NCBI GenBank assembly: GCA_963969395.1
Contig: OZ017801.1
Span: 1,614,501 to 1,678,500, forward strand
Reading direction: 5' to 3'
Length of the DNA stretch: 64,000 bases
Source: Pseudoscleropodium purum
Lineage: Eukaryota > Streptophyta > Bryopsida > Hypnales > Brachytheciaceae
The position numbers were made by a program, and so were the translations under genes. Position 1 is the first letter of the stretch. Each line of letters starts with the position of its first letter. This document shows positions 37,856 through 50,845 of the stretch, piece by piece. Under the pieces are notes generated by a model. It was not told where the DNA came from, searched no databases, and worked only from the letters and a program-made list of their open reading frames with translations.

Positions 37856-39297
37856 CTAGCGTTCACCTTCAGGTATGGGAGAGAGAAAACGTGCCAACTC
37901 CGATTCCAGTTGCCCTTCCTTGAAAGGCAAATGCTCCCTAGTCTCTCCTCTTGGATGGCCATGGCCCCGAAGCCAACGAAGGAAAAATTCTTTCCAAGTC
38001 TAGAAGCTAAACAGCCACACCAGGAAAGACAAAGCCCTTGTCATCTTAATTCACCTCGATGCACCGCCAATCTACAATCTCACCAACGAACAGAAGCTGC
38101 GATGGTCAGAAGAGGTCGAGGCTCACAAACATATATGGAAGCCTATCTCCTCTGCAACCTGACGCTCACGACCCGTCTCCCTGCCTCGGAACGGAAGGCC
38201 TCTCCTACGTTCTGCTCAAAATACCTACACAACGTCGTCACCAGCCTCCCTTCATCTCTACCAAAAGGGCACTTCTATGTCTTAGCAACAATCTAGTCAT
38301 CATGTGCTTGCAACGTAGGTGGAGTGCATTGAGTGCACTTCAAGTCCATGCTTCATGCAACCAAAGAAACGGAGAGGATGAATACTGCAACTACTCCTGA
38401 TGCGCTCTACAGAAGCAAACCCATTGGAGGGAACCCTCTTACCCTCCAGCAAGGGTTGCTGCGGTCGACGGAGGAAGCAGGGCTCGCCTAGCCGTGCAAG
38501 AAATCTTCGTCCTTCGTGGATCCTCTCTCTTGAAACCACTTGCTGTCATCTGAAGAAGAGCAACAACTCTACACGGTACCAAAGCTCTATGAACAGATAG
38601 ATAAGCAAAGCACTCTCGAAAGTCACGCCTTTCGACCAGAAAATGGCCAAGAGAAATTGCAAAACGCTCTACTACTTGGGCTCTCCAAGACTGACGTGTA
38701 TTATTGGAGCTTTGTGGACTCTCGAAGGAAGTCACAGCGGCAGGAAACCCGCTCCTTCCCTGTACAGAACCGAACAAAACCGAGTAATTCCTGGTGGTAT
38801 TCCAGGTAACATTTGATGGTGGAAATCTGAGACTGGTTTGCCTTGCAAACTTGAGACCAGGTATGTAGAATTCCGTCTCCTACATCTTGCTATTGCAACA
38901 CAAGTGAGCTTATACAGCCCTGTGAATGGAATTGTTTATTGCAGCAATGCAGCCAAGTAGATGACAACTCCTTGCTTGGCCAATCCTGCGCACTCATTGC
39001 TAGTCACAGTCGGCATCGTGGTAATGTGTGCAGAGCTGTGCAAGTGGGGACCCTTTGGAGGACGCAACCTACAGTACCGTCATGGTTATCCTTTCATCCA
39101 AATATATTATTGAATGGCGGACAAGACTGCGTCAAAGAAATTGGACGGATGCAAAGGCACCAAATTTGCGGACCAAGTCCAGAGATGTATTGCCGACAGT
39201 AAATACGTCATTTCGTCCCGGCCGGCCTGAGGACGCACAGTTGATCCAGTCCAGGGCTCCAGGCAAGCCAAGCCATAACTTAAGATAGACTAACTTA
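37856..39297. other. GC-rich island without a recognised gene
   Basis: Directly upstream of the ROCO LRR exon and much richer in GC than the DNA around it. ORFs of 60-160 codons occur in all frames on both strands, none with a recognisable motif, which is what GC-rich non-coding DNA gives. A minus-strand ATG in GCCATGG context near 37960 opens a short frame that does not stay in phase with the LRR exon. It may hold the ROCO promoter and 5' UTR or a captured fragment of another gene. Confidence 0.4.
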
Positions 39298-39530
39298 GTG
39301 TGACCCGTGCCGTTGCCACAATTAAAAATCAATAAAGTAATTTTATTTAGTTCATGAAAACTTCAAAATTCAATAACTTTCACGTTGTAGGTTTGAACTC
39401 TATGAAACAAAGCCCGTGCACACCTCCTTGCCAAGAGCTTTCCAACAATATCAAGAATGCGACCTAGGGACACATGGTCCAGGAGATTTCAACGTAACAA
39501 AACAAATCAGAACAAACAACCAGCCTATCT
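39298..39530 (+). repeat. Dispersed repeat family D, copy 4
   Basis: Starts TGTGACCCGTGCCGTTGCC, then CATGAAAACTTCAAAATTCA, and ends near CAACGTAACAAAACAAATC. As at 19320, it marks the right edge of a GC-rich island. Confidence 0.7.
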
Positions 39531-41974
39531 TACGGTATTGATAATGAACAAGGTCTGTAGCTCTGCAGGCTACGGGGAGCTACAATGACTGAAGAATCTT
39601 TCAACAACATTGGCAAGGGGTGCAGGACTATTGGTGCTACCGATTTTATAAGTTAAATGATTTTTCCTTTGCTTGACCCAATATAAGTTAAGTTTAAATA
39701 TTGCCATTATTTACCTCCAAGTCAAGATGTGCATTTGACGCAGTCCTTGCAAGGCAGACCACAACAACGTTCACAAAACTGGCTATATTTCGCTCCATTG
39801 CTACTAAAAATTTCTAGTAGGTAAATCACTACAGGAAAAAATCCTTGAAAAATTTAGATTTTAGCCAAGATTTCAACAACCAATAGAATTTGATAGCCAA
39901 TTTGTTATTTCCTCCACATTGGAATTAGCATCTCTGTAGTTAGTTTTGGGTTTTTTTACCCCCAACCATCCATTATAACTTGCAAAATCCTTTCTTTTCT
40001 AATTTTTTTTAATGTCACTCACACTCAAAAGACAGCCAAAGTTGATGCTTGTTTGTTTTGAAGGGAGCAAATTGCACTAAATTCCCTAAACCAGGTAGCA
40101 TATTGCACTAAATTTTATTAACTAGTTCTGGGATCACTAGACCACAGGCGTGCTGGCGTGCTCGATCGTTTGGACTTCGATCCAGAGCATATGATCGAGA
40201 ATATTTATAGGACGACATGCTTGAGGACTCTTGAAAATAGTTCGTGAAGAATGTTAACTTACATGGGTGAACTTTGAGTCAAACTCCTGCAATCTAGAAC
40301 GGAGTATGATGTACTACAAAGATTTAGGCCAAGGTGAATTCACCCCCTCATTCCCCCTACAGTTCATCCTTGGAAAAATCACTGAAACTTTTTTACTTAT
40401 TTGCCACCCATGATGAAATTTGGAAATTTTGAATTCATATTTGACTCCTACAATCAATTCTATATCAAAGAGTGTGGTAGGTTAGATGGAGGTTGAAGTT
40501 GGGATGTTGTGTGCTATGGGGTCATGGGCCATGGCGTGATTTCTCTCATTGGTTTAACCAAGTTTGATCTCCTCGTTGGTCCACCTTATGTAAATTCATC
40601 AAATGAAAATATCAAACGTAATATTTGTGGTAGTTGAACTTAGTTTCATTTCTACATTACCAATTATTTACTTTAGATGTTGGTATGCAAAATGGTTATG
40701 TTTCATTTGACATAGATTCTTAAAGGGATAATTTGGAAATCTTCAATTCATATATAGAATCAATGACTTTTGAGTTCTCTAGAGAGATTGCAAAATATAA
40801 AAAGTTATCAATCAATAGGTAGCCTTCAATGTTCATATGTATTACTTTACAAAAAAATACAAAATAGTATTTTCATGTAACAATTATTTTGCAAGTGACA
40901 CTAATTTTATGCCCTCACTAATAGGATAAATATGAATTGTGGTATATCTTTTGGTAGGAGAATGGATGTAGGTGCTTGCAAAAAACACTTGTCAAATTTG
41001 TTGCATTTCTAGTTTTTGTGGTATTAGTACTATAAGTCCTACGATTACGTTGGAGTACTAATTATGAGAAAAATGGAAGATGAAACATTGTTAGTGGGCC
41101 ATTTTACAAATACTAAAGAGTCCTTATGTATACCCTTGAGTATTACCGGCAGCCAGAGTCTTCTATTTTCAACAGAACACAAGGTTTCTACATTTTCATT
41201 TTTGAAAAATAGTAAAGGTGGGTGAAAAATTAATAAAAAGTGATCATTGTTGACAACTCAGAGCACTTTCTAGCATCAAAGGGAGCCGCTAGAAAACTTC
41301 TCTAATTGTTCATAAATTTGTGATAATTGCTTCTCTATTTGAAGCCTTCCCAAAGACATTTGGAACATGCTTTGTGAAAATTCTCTCTAGAGAGTATGTA
41401 TTTCTATTTGAAGACCTAGACTATCGATTTTTTTAATGTCACTCTTCATGAAAAAGGTACTTGATAGTACCAAAAAATCCCAAAATTGCAAGTGTGACAT
41501 ATTATGAAAAATCTCTTTTACCAACTAAACTAATTTAGAAAAAATTGAAATAATTTGAGTACCTCCGTCACTAATATAGGAATCTTGCTCTCAAATTTCA
41601 TGTTTATTCAATCATTTTTGCAATAATTATGGCAAAAGGTCACTTCAACATGCAACGTGTGATTCAAAATAGGACAAGTGTTTCTTGCAATCACCCATGT
41701 AAAGAAAGGATTAAATTATCTTGAACAACTTATTATATGAAGAACAAATGCTGAAAATACCCTATCAAGTTTAAATACTAATTTTCTACAAGTTAGAGTA
41801 TTTAATGCATCTAAACATCATAAACTAATTTCCAACCTTGAATATTTCAATATTTCTACCAATTAAAACTTTGTAGGTGTAAGAAAGATATATATATGAA
41901 TGTTGGAAGTTGTGGATGAGCTCATTCAATTTTGAAATTTGTGTAAAAAATGAAGTAAAATATATCAAATGACT
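39531..41974. other. AT-rich intergenic DNA
   Basis: No gene recognised. A lone CACTA-type end (CACTACAGGAAAAA) is at 39827; no partner end was found. Confidence 0.55.
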
Positions 41975-42251
41975 ATTAGAGGATTTTTTCACCTTCGGGA
42001 GGGCTGTGAGTTCTCACATTGTGAAGACAGCCCCATAAGGGGCCGTGGCAGCTTGCTAACATGGCATAGCGACTACCACGTCTAAAAAAATAAAAAATAA
42101 AAATGAAATCTTTTTTTGGGTTTTTTCTTGCATTTCAAAAGTATTTAAAAAAAAATTTATCGAGAACAATTGATCCCTAAAACTGTAGGAGAGGGTAGTT
42201 CCCAACACACCTACTTGAAGTGGCCCTCCTTGAGCTTAAAAATCCTCTAAT
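41975..42251. mobile_element. Small TIR element with GC-rich core (family M)
   Basis: About 277 bp. The left end is ATTAGAGGATTTTTT and the right end the complement AAAAATCCTCTAAT. The core contains GCCCCATAAGGGGC and GTGGCAGCTTGC, unlike the AT-rich flanks. It shares layout, not close sequence, with the element at 51536. Confidence 0.55.
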
Positions 42252-42763
42252 GTTTAATGAACCACAAGAATAATTAAATCTTATATATATGGTATAGTTT
42301 TAAAAATAGCAATTACTCCATATTCTTATGCACAATAGAACTTTTACCTCTAAGGTGCGTTTCAACCTATATATGGAAGGAATTTTTGTCATTAAAATAT
42401 TTTATAACCAAGGTATCAAAGAAATTTTTACTACAAAAAATAACTTTGATTTATCACATTAGTGCACATCAAAGTCAAACTATACATTAGAAAAAATCTG
42501 AGCCTTATAGAGGGCCATTAAGGATTTAGTTTTTGGCGCCCCATAGTGCAATTATAGGAAAATAAAAAAATATTTTTTTTTGAAAAAAAATATTAAAGAA
42601 GTATGAAAATGTGATGTGGTGTTGACATGGCACAAGTAGTGCCACATCATCAAGTTTCATTAAAAAATAGAAAAAACTGTGGAATTCCTCTCTAATTGAA
42701 TCGGGGTAGTTGTGGGCAATTCAAAACTTGAAGCCTTTTCAGGGCCTGAAATTTTTTGTAATG
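42252..42763. other. AT-rich intergenic DNA
   Basis: No gene recognised. It has a weak resemblance to the extra DNA around 62640-63170 (GTGCAATTATAGGAAAATAA compared with GTGCAATAATAGACAAAAAA). Confidence 0.4.
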
Positions 42764-43696
42764 TTAACCTCCAAAGGTCAAAACTGCATTTTCTGGCAAC
42801 TTAGTAATTTGGGGTAGCTCACTACAAATGCAGTTTTTATTTATTTTTGCTGAAATTTTCACACAACCTATGCCCAAGGAGTAGCTTTAAGGCCCAACAA
42901 TTTTCATAACTTTTGACGATATGGTTCAGAAGTTATCGCATGATATGTAATTTTCAATGCTCGATGGGTAGCCCTAAAATTCTTTAAAAATCACTTTTTT
43001 TTAAAATAAAAATTTGAAATTGATTTCCTAGATTTATATATATATGTAAAAAGCTTTGAATCATTCCATTTTGATTTATGAGATGAAAGTTATGAGGTGT
43101 TCTAGTTTGCGGTTAATTATGAATTTCCTACTTGAAAATAAACTTTGAAGTCTTTTATTCAAGTCAATTTTAATATTTTTTGAAAAAAATAAAAACATAT
43201 TATTTAGATTGTTTAATAATACAATATCGCCATTGGTATTTGAATTTTTCAATTTTATAATTAAATTCTTAACAATTTAGTGTTTTGAACGATTATCTAC
43301 TTCTTTCTACTTACTAGTTTTTTCCTACATATTGTGGAATTCCAAATGATCTAAATTTTTTCAAGCATGTAGCCAACTTGATTTGAAGAATGAATCCAAA
43401 GAGTAACCACCATTTGGGACATTTTTTCATACAAATGTGACCTTATGAAGTGCAGCTGCCCTTATTTTCACAAGGTCAAAAAAGTGATTTTCGTGACTTC
43501 AAACACTCATATCTGCAATCTACATGGTGGAAAATTTTGAAATTTTTTTACACATCTTTCCAAACTAGTGTACTACATGATCTTATGGCTTCATGTGTCC
43601 AAAAACGTTTTTCATCTAAAATTTGGTGCTTGTATTAGAAATGGCAATTTTGGAGCATTTTTGGTGAAAATATAGTCTCCAATCTTTAGGGGTTAA
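42764..43696. mobile_element. TTAA-flanked inverted-repeat element (family P), copy 7
   Basis: About 933 bp. The left end is TTAACCTCCAAAGGTC; the right end read inwards is TTAACCCCTAAAGATTGG, both at TTAA. It is nearly the same length as copy 1 and collinear with it throughout, so the two are recent relatives. No coding capacity. Confidence 0.68.
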
Positions 43697-44513
43697 ATTA
43701 ACGCACATTCAACTATTATAATGGTGTTGTATCAATTTCTACCCAAAAATATTGTGGTGACACTAATTGGAATGGTGATATTGATCTTGTGTCTTCATTA
43801 ATAGAATAAATCAATGTAGCTTGATCATTTGCTCATATGAATTGAACATAAAAAGTTTCATAAATGACAAAGAGGTCATATACTTAAATTCATACATGGG
43901 ATATAAAATTGCAAAATTTAAAAAAATATATATCATGTATAGAACAAAGTGATCATAATTGAATTATATTTGTGTAACTTTTATATTGTGTTATGCACAT
44001 GAGCAATTTTTATGACTGCATGGTGTTATCTACTATGGAATCAAGTGAAATTGATTTGTCTTATTAGAGATTGAAATTAGTAGTAGTTTTTACAAAATTT
44101 GTACCACCACCATATTATTTGGTTATAAACAAGTAAATAATTTGTTTCTACTTATTGTTCCATTTGGATCAAAGTGCATATAATTGAACTTTCATGTTTT
44201 GTGCATGAGAGCATTTTTAATTGCTACATGCCAGTGTTCCACACAAGTTCGAACTAATCCTATATATTTTCATGAAGGATGAGCAATACTTGTCAAGATT
44301 ATCCATCAATTATCCATCAATTTAGAGCTATTTGTAAAATAATCAAATACAGGTGACCATATAATATATAGCAATATCTATTAATATGTCTAATATATTT
44401 TGGTAGAGCTTGACTTGTCCATTCCTAGTATTTGTGACAATACTGCATTACAAAATTAAAAAAAACTTTTAACCTTTCTTCATGGCAAAGATCTTTGCCT
44501 TAACCCTTAATAG
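43697..44513. other. AT-rich intergenic DNA
   Basis: No gene or clear repeat recognised. Confidence 0.55.
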
Positions 44514-44640
44514 CATTAGAAGAGTTTTCGGGGGTCCAGAAGCTTGTTTCGGGCCTATTCCCTCACAGTTGTTCCCTGCAGCGAGGGGAACGGCCCATTG
44601 TCAGAATTTTATTTTTCATAAATAAAAAAAAATTAGTCTC
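44514..44640. mobile_element. Truncated family M element
   Basis: Starts CATTAGAAGAG and contains GTTGTTCCCTGCAGCGAGGG and AACGGCCCATTGTCAGAAT, matching the left half of the element at 51536. The right end was not found. Confidence 0.5.
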
Positions 44641-45279
44641 CAAATGCAAAAAAAAATTTTGGTCAATGATGTGACTTTCTTCTTAAAGCCTAAAAATGTA
44701 GGCAACTTTCACCTATTGCTATGTATCAATGCTTTGCACAAACGTGTACGAACACACGGGTTGAGTGATGAAGATACTACTAAAAAATTCAGTTATTTTG
44801 ATGATTTGGTCACATTGATTTGTTTCACTTTTCTAAAAGTGAAATTTCTTTGTGACCGTTGAAGCTTTGAAGGTGAGAATAAAGTCATAGACCACACTAA
44901 ACACATGCAACATTTAAATTGTTTCCTCTAAGTCAGTAGTGCTGAAAATATTAGTGCTATGTACATCTCGAGGTTCAAACTTACTGTCCCTCTTGATGCT
45001 AATTAAATGAATAATTGTGCTAAAAATCTGAGTGAGGATTATGTTCTAGCTCCAAAAATTGTGACATGTATTTATGAACATAACTGTTTAAAATCTAGGA
45101 CAAGCATTGATTTATGTTTCAAAAGGTGTCAATGTGTTGGATCATTTACCTCCAAGTTATCAAAATGAACATTACAAGCAATTAGTAACTCACCAGAAAG
45201 CTCAGGCCACGCAATGGCTTCCACAGCAGTGCAACAAACCAAAAGGGAAAAGGAAAAGTGTCCCGATCATTTGAAACAC

Positions 45280-48200
45280 GGTAGTAGGAGCACAATCAAT
45301 TGCGCGGAGGGCCACTCCTTTACAAGGTACAATAGGGCTCCTTGAATTGGTTTTGGGGCTTCTATGAAGCCCCCTTCAGCTTTGGAAATGCTTCCCTGTT
45401 GATTGCTACTTGTCTCTGCCAGAAACTTTGCCCCACTTCCCTGGATACATGTGGAGTTGCTTCACAACATATATTTGTTGTGAATGCTTTTTGCCTTAAA
45501 ATGCGGAGCCTGTTGTTTCTAAGATCAAATGGGCCTGCATTGAATTGTTTGGCGAGCTACAAATTGTACAAGTGCCTCTTCATGGACACATGTTCTGTAG
45601 AGGCTAAGCTCCCAGTCAATGCCAACCCAAGGGAGCTTATCACTTTGTGCAGAGTGCCAACATACTCCAACGAGAAGGACACTAAATCCTCCATTCAAAG
45701 TGGGCCCTGCTGGCCAAATTTACCTTCAGGGAAGACGCAGGAATTTTTTATTTGCTGCAAATTTTTGCAAATTCTGAATTCATATTTCCAATCAGAGACC
45801 CCAAATTAGACAGGGGAGGTCTACATCTTACCCTAGACAGAGCACAATATAGGGGACTTTTTTTGTACTTTTACCCCTGGTGAATCGCATAATTATCCTG
45901 CAGGGCCCACTTCCAATGGAGGATTTAACGTCCTGCCTCCAACGAAGGTTGTTTGCCCTGCAAAAGGTGATTACGTACTTTGCTTGTGCTTTTTGGATGA
46001 TGGGCTCCATAAACTTGGCGTAAGTTATCAACCAGGATGTCATTCCTATTGAATCTTCAGTTATAGCCATAAATATCGAAGGCAAGTTGGACTTGAAGTA
46101 GGGCTGACTCAAGCTACAAGGCACTTCGGCGAACATTTTGGGTGAACAAGGTCTAATGGCAACGAGCACTGAATACATATGAACCTACTCAAGCTTTTTC
46201 ACTTCACTGCAATTGCATATTAAGTTCATGCAATGCAATGTTTTAGAGCAAGCAAACAAACTTTAGAGAGTTGTGTGAGATCATCGATTAGGTCACAAAG
46301 AGATCAGATCTCAACTAACGCCAATACTTCAAACTTCACAGCTTTTTGTGGTCTTTTAGTGCAGAGAGGGTGTACAGAAATCTTACCAAAGAGTGATTTG
46401 TCGTCATCTTATAAATAGGGAATCTGTCCAAATGGCTGCAAGAACAAGGATGGAGAGCTTGTTGTGAGCACCTAATTGGGATTCAGGAGCAAGCACACAT
46501 GCATGAGATCGATCATTCATTTGGATGCTGGAGGGAGACTGGTCTGTTTGGACAGGAAGACGGGCTTTCCTTCGATCTTGAGAGAATATGATGTCCACCT
46601 TCACCTGTCCAACTCGAGCTCCGTCTTCACGTCCACCACCTTCCAAGGCAGCCCACAAATACTAGTAATCCACTGCATCCTCCAAAACTGCAGGGCTTCA
46701 TCTGGAGGGTTGTTTGCACAGAAATTACCTGTCAAGACTTCCTAAGGTAATTACAAGTATTACAGACACTTGCAGGTTTGCTGACCTAATCTCACAACTT
46801 ATTGAGTTAGATTCTAAGATCTTGGTGCCACCACATTTTGTAGCACAATTACGTTTGCGTCACGATTGGATACTACTACCTTAGGTATCAATAACATCCG
46901 CCAATTACCCTTTGTTTCAGCAAACAGTTGTGGCAGTGGAATTCTTTGCCATTAAGCCCAAACAAATCTGGACACGACTCAGAAATGAAATTCAGTGCAA
47001 CAGCAATCGGACCCCTCTTCACAAGAGTGTTTCATGAATTAGAACCAGGGTGGGTAACGTTGGTACCTCCGTCTCGAAGAGCGGCAAAATGGCACGCTGC
47101 ACATTCGGAGTGTCTGCGCCATACAAACTTCATCACCGTAGCTGATGCTTGGTTCCTGAAGTATATAAAAAGGAGTAATACAAGTGATCCTCTATACAAC
47201 AACCTCCCTCCTGGCAGAGCTTGACCTGTAAAACTCAAATCATAGGCTTCCAACAACCAAAAGCTGCAACTTCGGATCATCATGTACTACGCCGGTTGTG
47301 AGTTACACCCCTTCTGAAAGCTTTCTTGCGAACTAGCTGAGGTACTCCACTGGAACCACCTCAGCTGGGTCTAAAGAGGAGAAAAATATCGAAGAGTAAG
47401 TAAGGTTCCTCCGAAGGTTTCCGTTTTCCCTTCTCGGTTCGATCGAGGCTTTGGTTTCCTCGATTTATCGAAGAATGTCAACAAGCTCTTTCCCTTTGGA
47501 AATGTGCTCCTGTCCAATTGTTGACGGGCTGATGGAGATACCGAAAGCTCTTGGATGAGGTCATGCTGAAAATTAAAAAGATTTACCAAAGTTCGCATCT
47601 GAGCCTCGACAGTATATTGGCACTGAGACTAGGCACTGAGACAAATTGTGTATGATCACGGTAGACAAGCCTATTATCACTTTGATTTGCAATCTGAATA
47701 TCTTGGGGTAACTCCAGGAGGGGCACATTTTTTTTTATCCAGAGGTGTGCACTTGTTTCATGAATCAAACCCAAGCGGAATTATATATTCTCATGAAAAT
47801 TATAATTTTTGTGAATTTTTGAAGTAGTTTACCCTGAAATTACAAAACCACCTATAAAGTGGAGCCAGGAATGTCTTATAAACAAACTATAATCTCCTTT
47901 CCATGAATCTAATGGCACTTAAGTACTCACCAATAAAGGATTGACACCTTATCCACTTATCCCTTGTTGGCACTAGTGCATTGATTTTGTCAGATAATGA
48001 ACAAATTTGGATGATTTTCAAGGATAAGGTGATGGAGTTGGAAAGTGAATGGAATTGGGCTAGTTTACCTTGAGTGTTGTTTTGTAAAGTGGTGATAGTT
48101 TAATCAGTTTTGCATGTGAAAATGACATTAAGGATGTACTTAGGGACTCAAAATTGAAGGAAGAAAATGATCTATACTAAATAGTGAAATTGGATTGCCT

Positions 48201-50495
48201 TTCACTAATTCCTCAACTTCTTAGACTATATAAGTATTTACTATTACTATAAAGATACAATAATTTTCATCAAAAATCACAAAGTTGGAGAGTCATATGT
48301 GCATCCACGTAGATAAGCTATGAATAAGGCAACCTAATTTCACTATTTTTGTATAGAATCCTTTTACTCTTTTTTAAACTTTTTATTATATATTTTTCAT
48401 GTAATTGTTCTAATGTGATAGTAATAAAGTAGTAAAATGTATATTTAGGACTTAGTGAGAGAATAAAGGATGTGTTTGTAGAGAAGGTGATTTTAAAGAA
48501 GCAAGGGTATAAATTAGAATTGTATACCACTAAATAATCTTGATTTCTACCAATATTGAAAAATGTTACCAAACTTTGGTAACAAACCTACAAAAATGCT
48601 AAGCAAGCAATGCCATGCCTAACACCTCCTATTTAGAATTTAGATTGCAACAAAGTGTTCCTTAAAGACAATTCCCTGTAAGGAATATAGTTTTAGGATC
48701 AAACTTGAATTTCTTGACTTCAAATGTCATGGAGTTTGACTAAGGAAATTTTGTCCCAATAGTCTTCTTTTTATTCCTTCCTATTTCATTCTGAAATTGT
48801 TAAAATCATAATTTTTGTGTCATTTTGTCAATAACATTTTGAAAGCTTGAAACACAACACTTTTAAACTTTTCTATTGAATTTTTTTTAGTGTGAGTTTA
48901 ACCCAGTAAGGACCGGCCACACTTTTTGGTTGAAATTGACACTTTTTCATTGGTAGCAAGAGCTTTAGAATGAATTTGGATTTAGACAAAAGGGGATGGA
49001 TGTGGAGGTTGGGAATTGAATGCATTGGGACAAGAATTAGGACAATTTGTACTGGCATGTGATTTTGGGGTTGAAAAAACAAATAAAATATTGGCCAAGA
49101 ATATGGAAAGTAGTATGGAAATCAATGCAAAATTTGTCATCCATTTACTATAGAGCTACGAGCATTCAAATCAATTCCATTGGTATGGTCAAATCTTTAA
49201 ATGCATCACAGTTTGGGATTTTTTTCCATGTACAACTTGGGACTAGAAAACATATTGTCTACCTCTAAAATCAACCACAGTCTTCAGTGGATTAAGGAGT
49301 TGATTACTACCATTTCCAATTTTTTCTAGATATACTATAGTATTTTAAGCATTTTGGTGATTAACATCAATTGTATTCTAAAATTATTCTAAAAAATCAA
49401 GTAAATTAATTTTAATATTTTCAATTATGAAAAGATCAAATTAAATTGTAGATATATTACTACATGAAAAAAGTACCAAATATTTAAAAGGTATGTTTAA
49501 CTATAGAAAACTAATGAAGTTGGATTGATCATTAATATGGATTGCCTTTTTAAAATTTAATCTTTGAGATATTTTGTCCCAACAAGATTTTCCTTCCAAA
49601 TCTTTATTAAGACTAGGATGAAGTACATTAGAACTATTAATTTGCAAATTAACTATAAAAACACTCTAACACCACATATACAAAGATAAGTCCAATATAT
49701 TCTTAAGATTAGCATGAATTAAAGGTATATTCATCTTTGTGCCCTCACAAGCTCCAAAGAACAAGAGCAAGTGAAGCCCTTTTCACAAACTCTTGGACTA
49801 CATTGCACCATGTCAATCCTAATAGATAACGAGGTCTTTGTCACAAAGCACTACAAGGGGGTGAGATTTCTTTTATAGCAAAATTTATAATATTCTTGTA
49901 AGTCTTTAGAATCACAACAATTGTATATTTGTGTTCCTCTAATTCTAGAATATTTTTGTAGATTTATATTTGACTTTGATGTCCAAACTTTAGATTATAA
50001 GGGTTGAGAAATGATATATTTAATTTTTTGTTATTTTAATGTGTATGTTGTACAAATTATAAAATTAGAATTGTCTTGAGTTTTTCTATTTAAGTTATAA
50101 ATTAGTTGTAGCAAAAGGGGTGGATATTCTAGTGCAATTAATGATGTTAAATTACTTAAGTCACATTGAACAATGCATACACCTTGAGTGCATGTGAGGA
50201 TTTTATATATTTTAGTGTACATTTGTTTATGTGTTCTTTTATCCTATCGAAATTAGATTGTTGTTGTTGTGTTTCAATCTTAGAGCCATTGTACAATTGT
50301 ATTATATAATAATTGGAAGGCAAGGTGGGCACTTTCCTGCAAAATATTTATTTATTTTCAAAAAAATAAAGTTCAGTATATGTAGGTTATAGGATATCTT
50401 GCAATATTCTTCAAAAAATAAGGATTCAAATTCTTTGGTATTCTTTTTTAGAATTCTTTCCTACTAAATGTAGCCTACAACTATGATGCAAGCTT
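45280..50495. repeat. GST segmental duplication, copy 2
   Basis: Collinear with 58790-63920 over most of its length and with 24380-26710 in its GST part. Landmarks shared with copy 3 include CTTCATGGACACATGTTCTG, TCCATAAACTTGGCGTA, GAGAACCAATATTTATTG-like AT-rich DNA, and the closing block ending CTACAACTATGATG. It carries a GST pseudogene and no other gene. The ORF at 45342-45809 lies in the shared block and shows no motif. Confidence 0.65.
46387..47133 (-). pseudogene. Phi GST pseudogene, exons 3-1 only (copy 2)
   Basis: Exon 3 (46387-46435) has TAA at 46409-46411 where the intact gene has GAA. Exon 2 (about 46548-46645) has in-frame insertions of 6 and 3 bases and its donor is changed from GT to AC. 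Exon 1 (about 47062-47133) has an extra base near 47126 that shifts the frame five residues in, and the first ATG has become ACG. Exon 4, which encodes the whole C-terminal domain, is absent downstream of exon 3. It cannot make a GST. Confidence 0.88.
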
Positions 50496-50604
50496 GTGAG
50501 CTACTACATTGACTCACAAATTAAAATTAAATTTTTTTTGACAATTTAAGTGAAATTGCAAGTTAGAAATTACAAATTAGATGGATTTAAGCAATCCTCC
50601 TATT

Positions 50605-50845
50605 AAATTAGGTTGTTTTGTTTTGTTTGTTACGTTGAGATCTCTTAAATTGTTTGTCTCCTATTAGTATGTTTGGTATCGTCAAAGAGCTCGGTGAGGA
50701 GGGGTACATAGGCTTGGTTTTGTGGCATTCCAATCCTATAGCATGTAAATTATTGAATTTCAAAGTTTTTATGAATTAAATTTTTTCTTAAATACTTTTA
50801 CTTTCATTTTGACCATGGCAATGGCACAAAGCACATTAGTAATCA
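50605..50845 (-). repeat. Dispersed repeat family D, copy 5 (reversed)
   Basis: Read on the minus strand it starts near ATGTGCTTTGTGCCATTGCC and ends near GAGATCTCAACGTAACAAAC. It lies just beyond the end of GST segment copy 2. Confidence 0.65.

Noticed and set aside
45342..45809. 155-codon plus-strand ORF in GST segment copy 2
   Set aside because: The corresponding stretch of copy 3 is broken by indels and the translation has no motif, so it is not under protein constraint.
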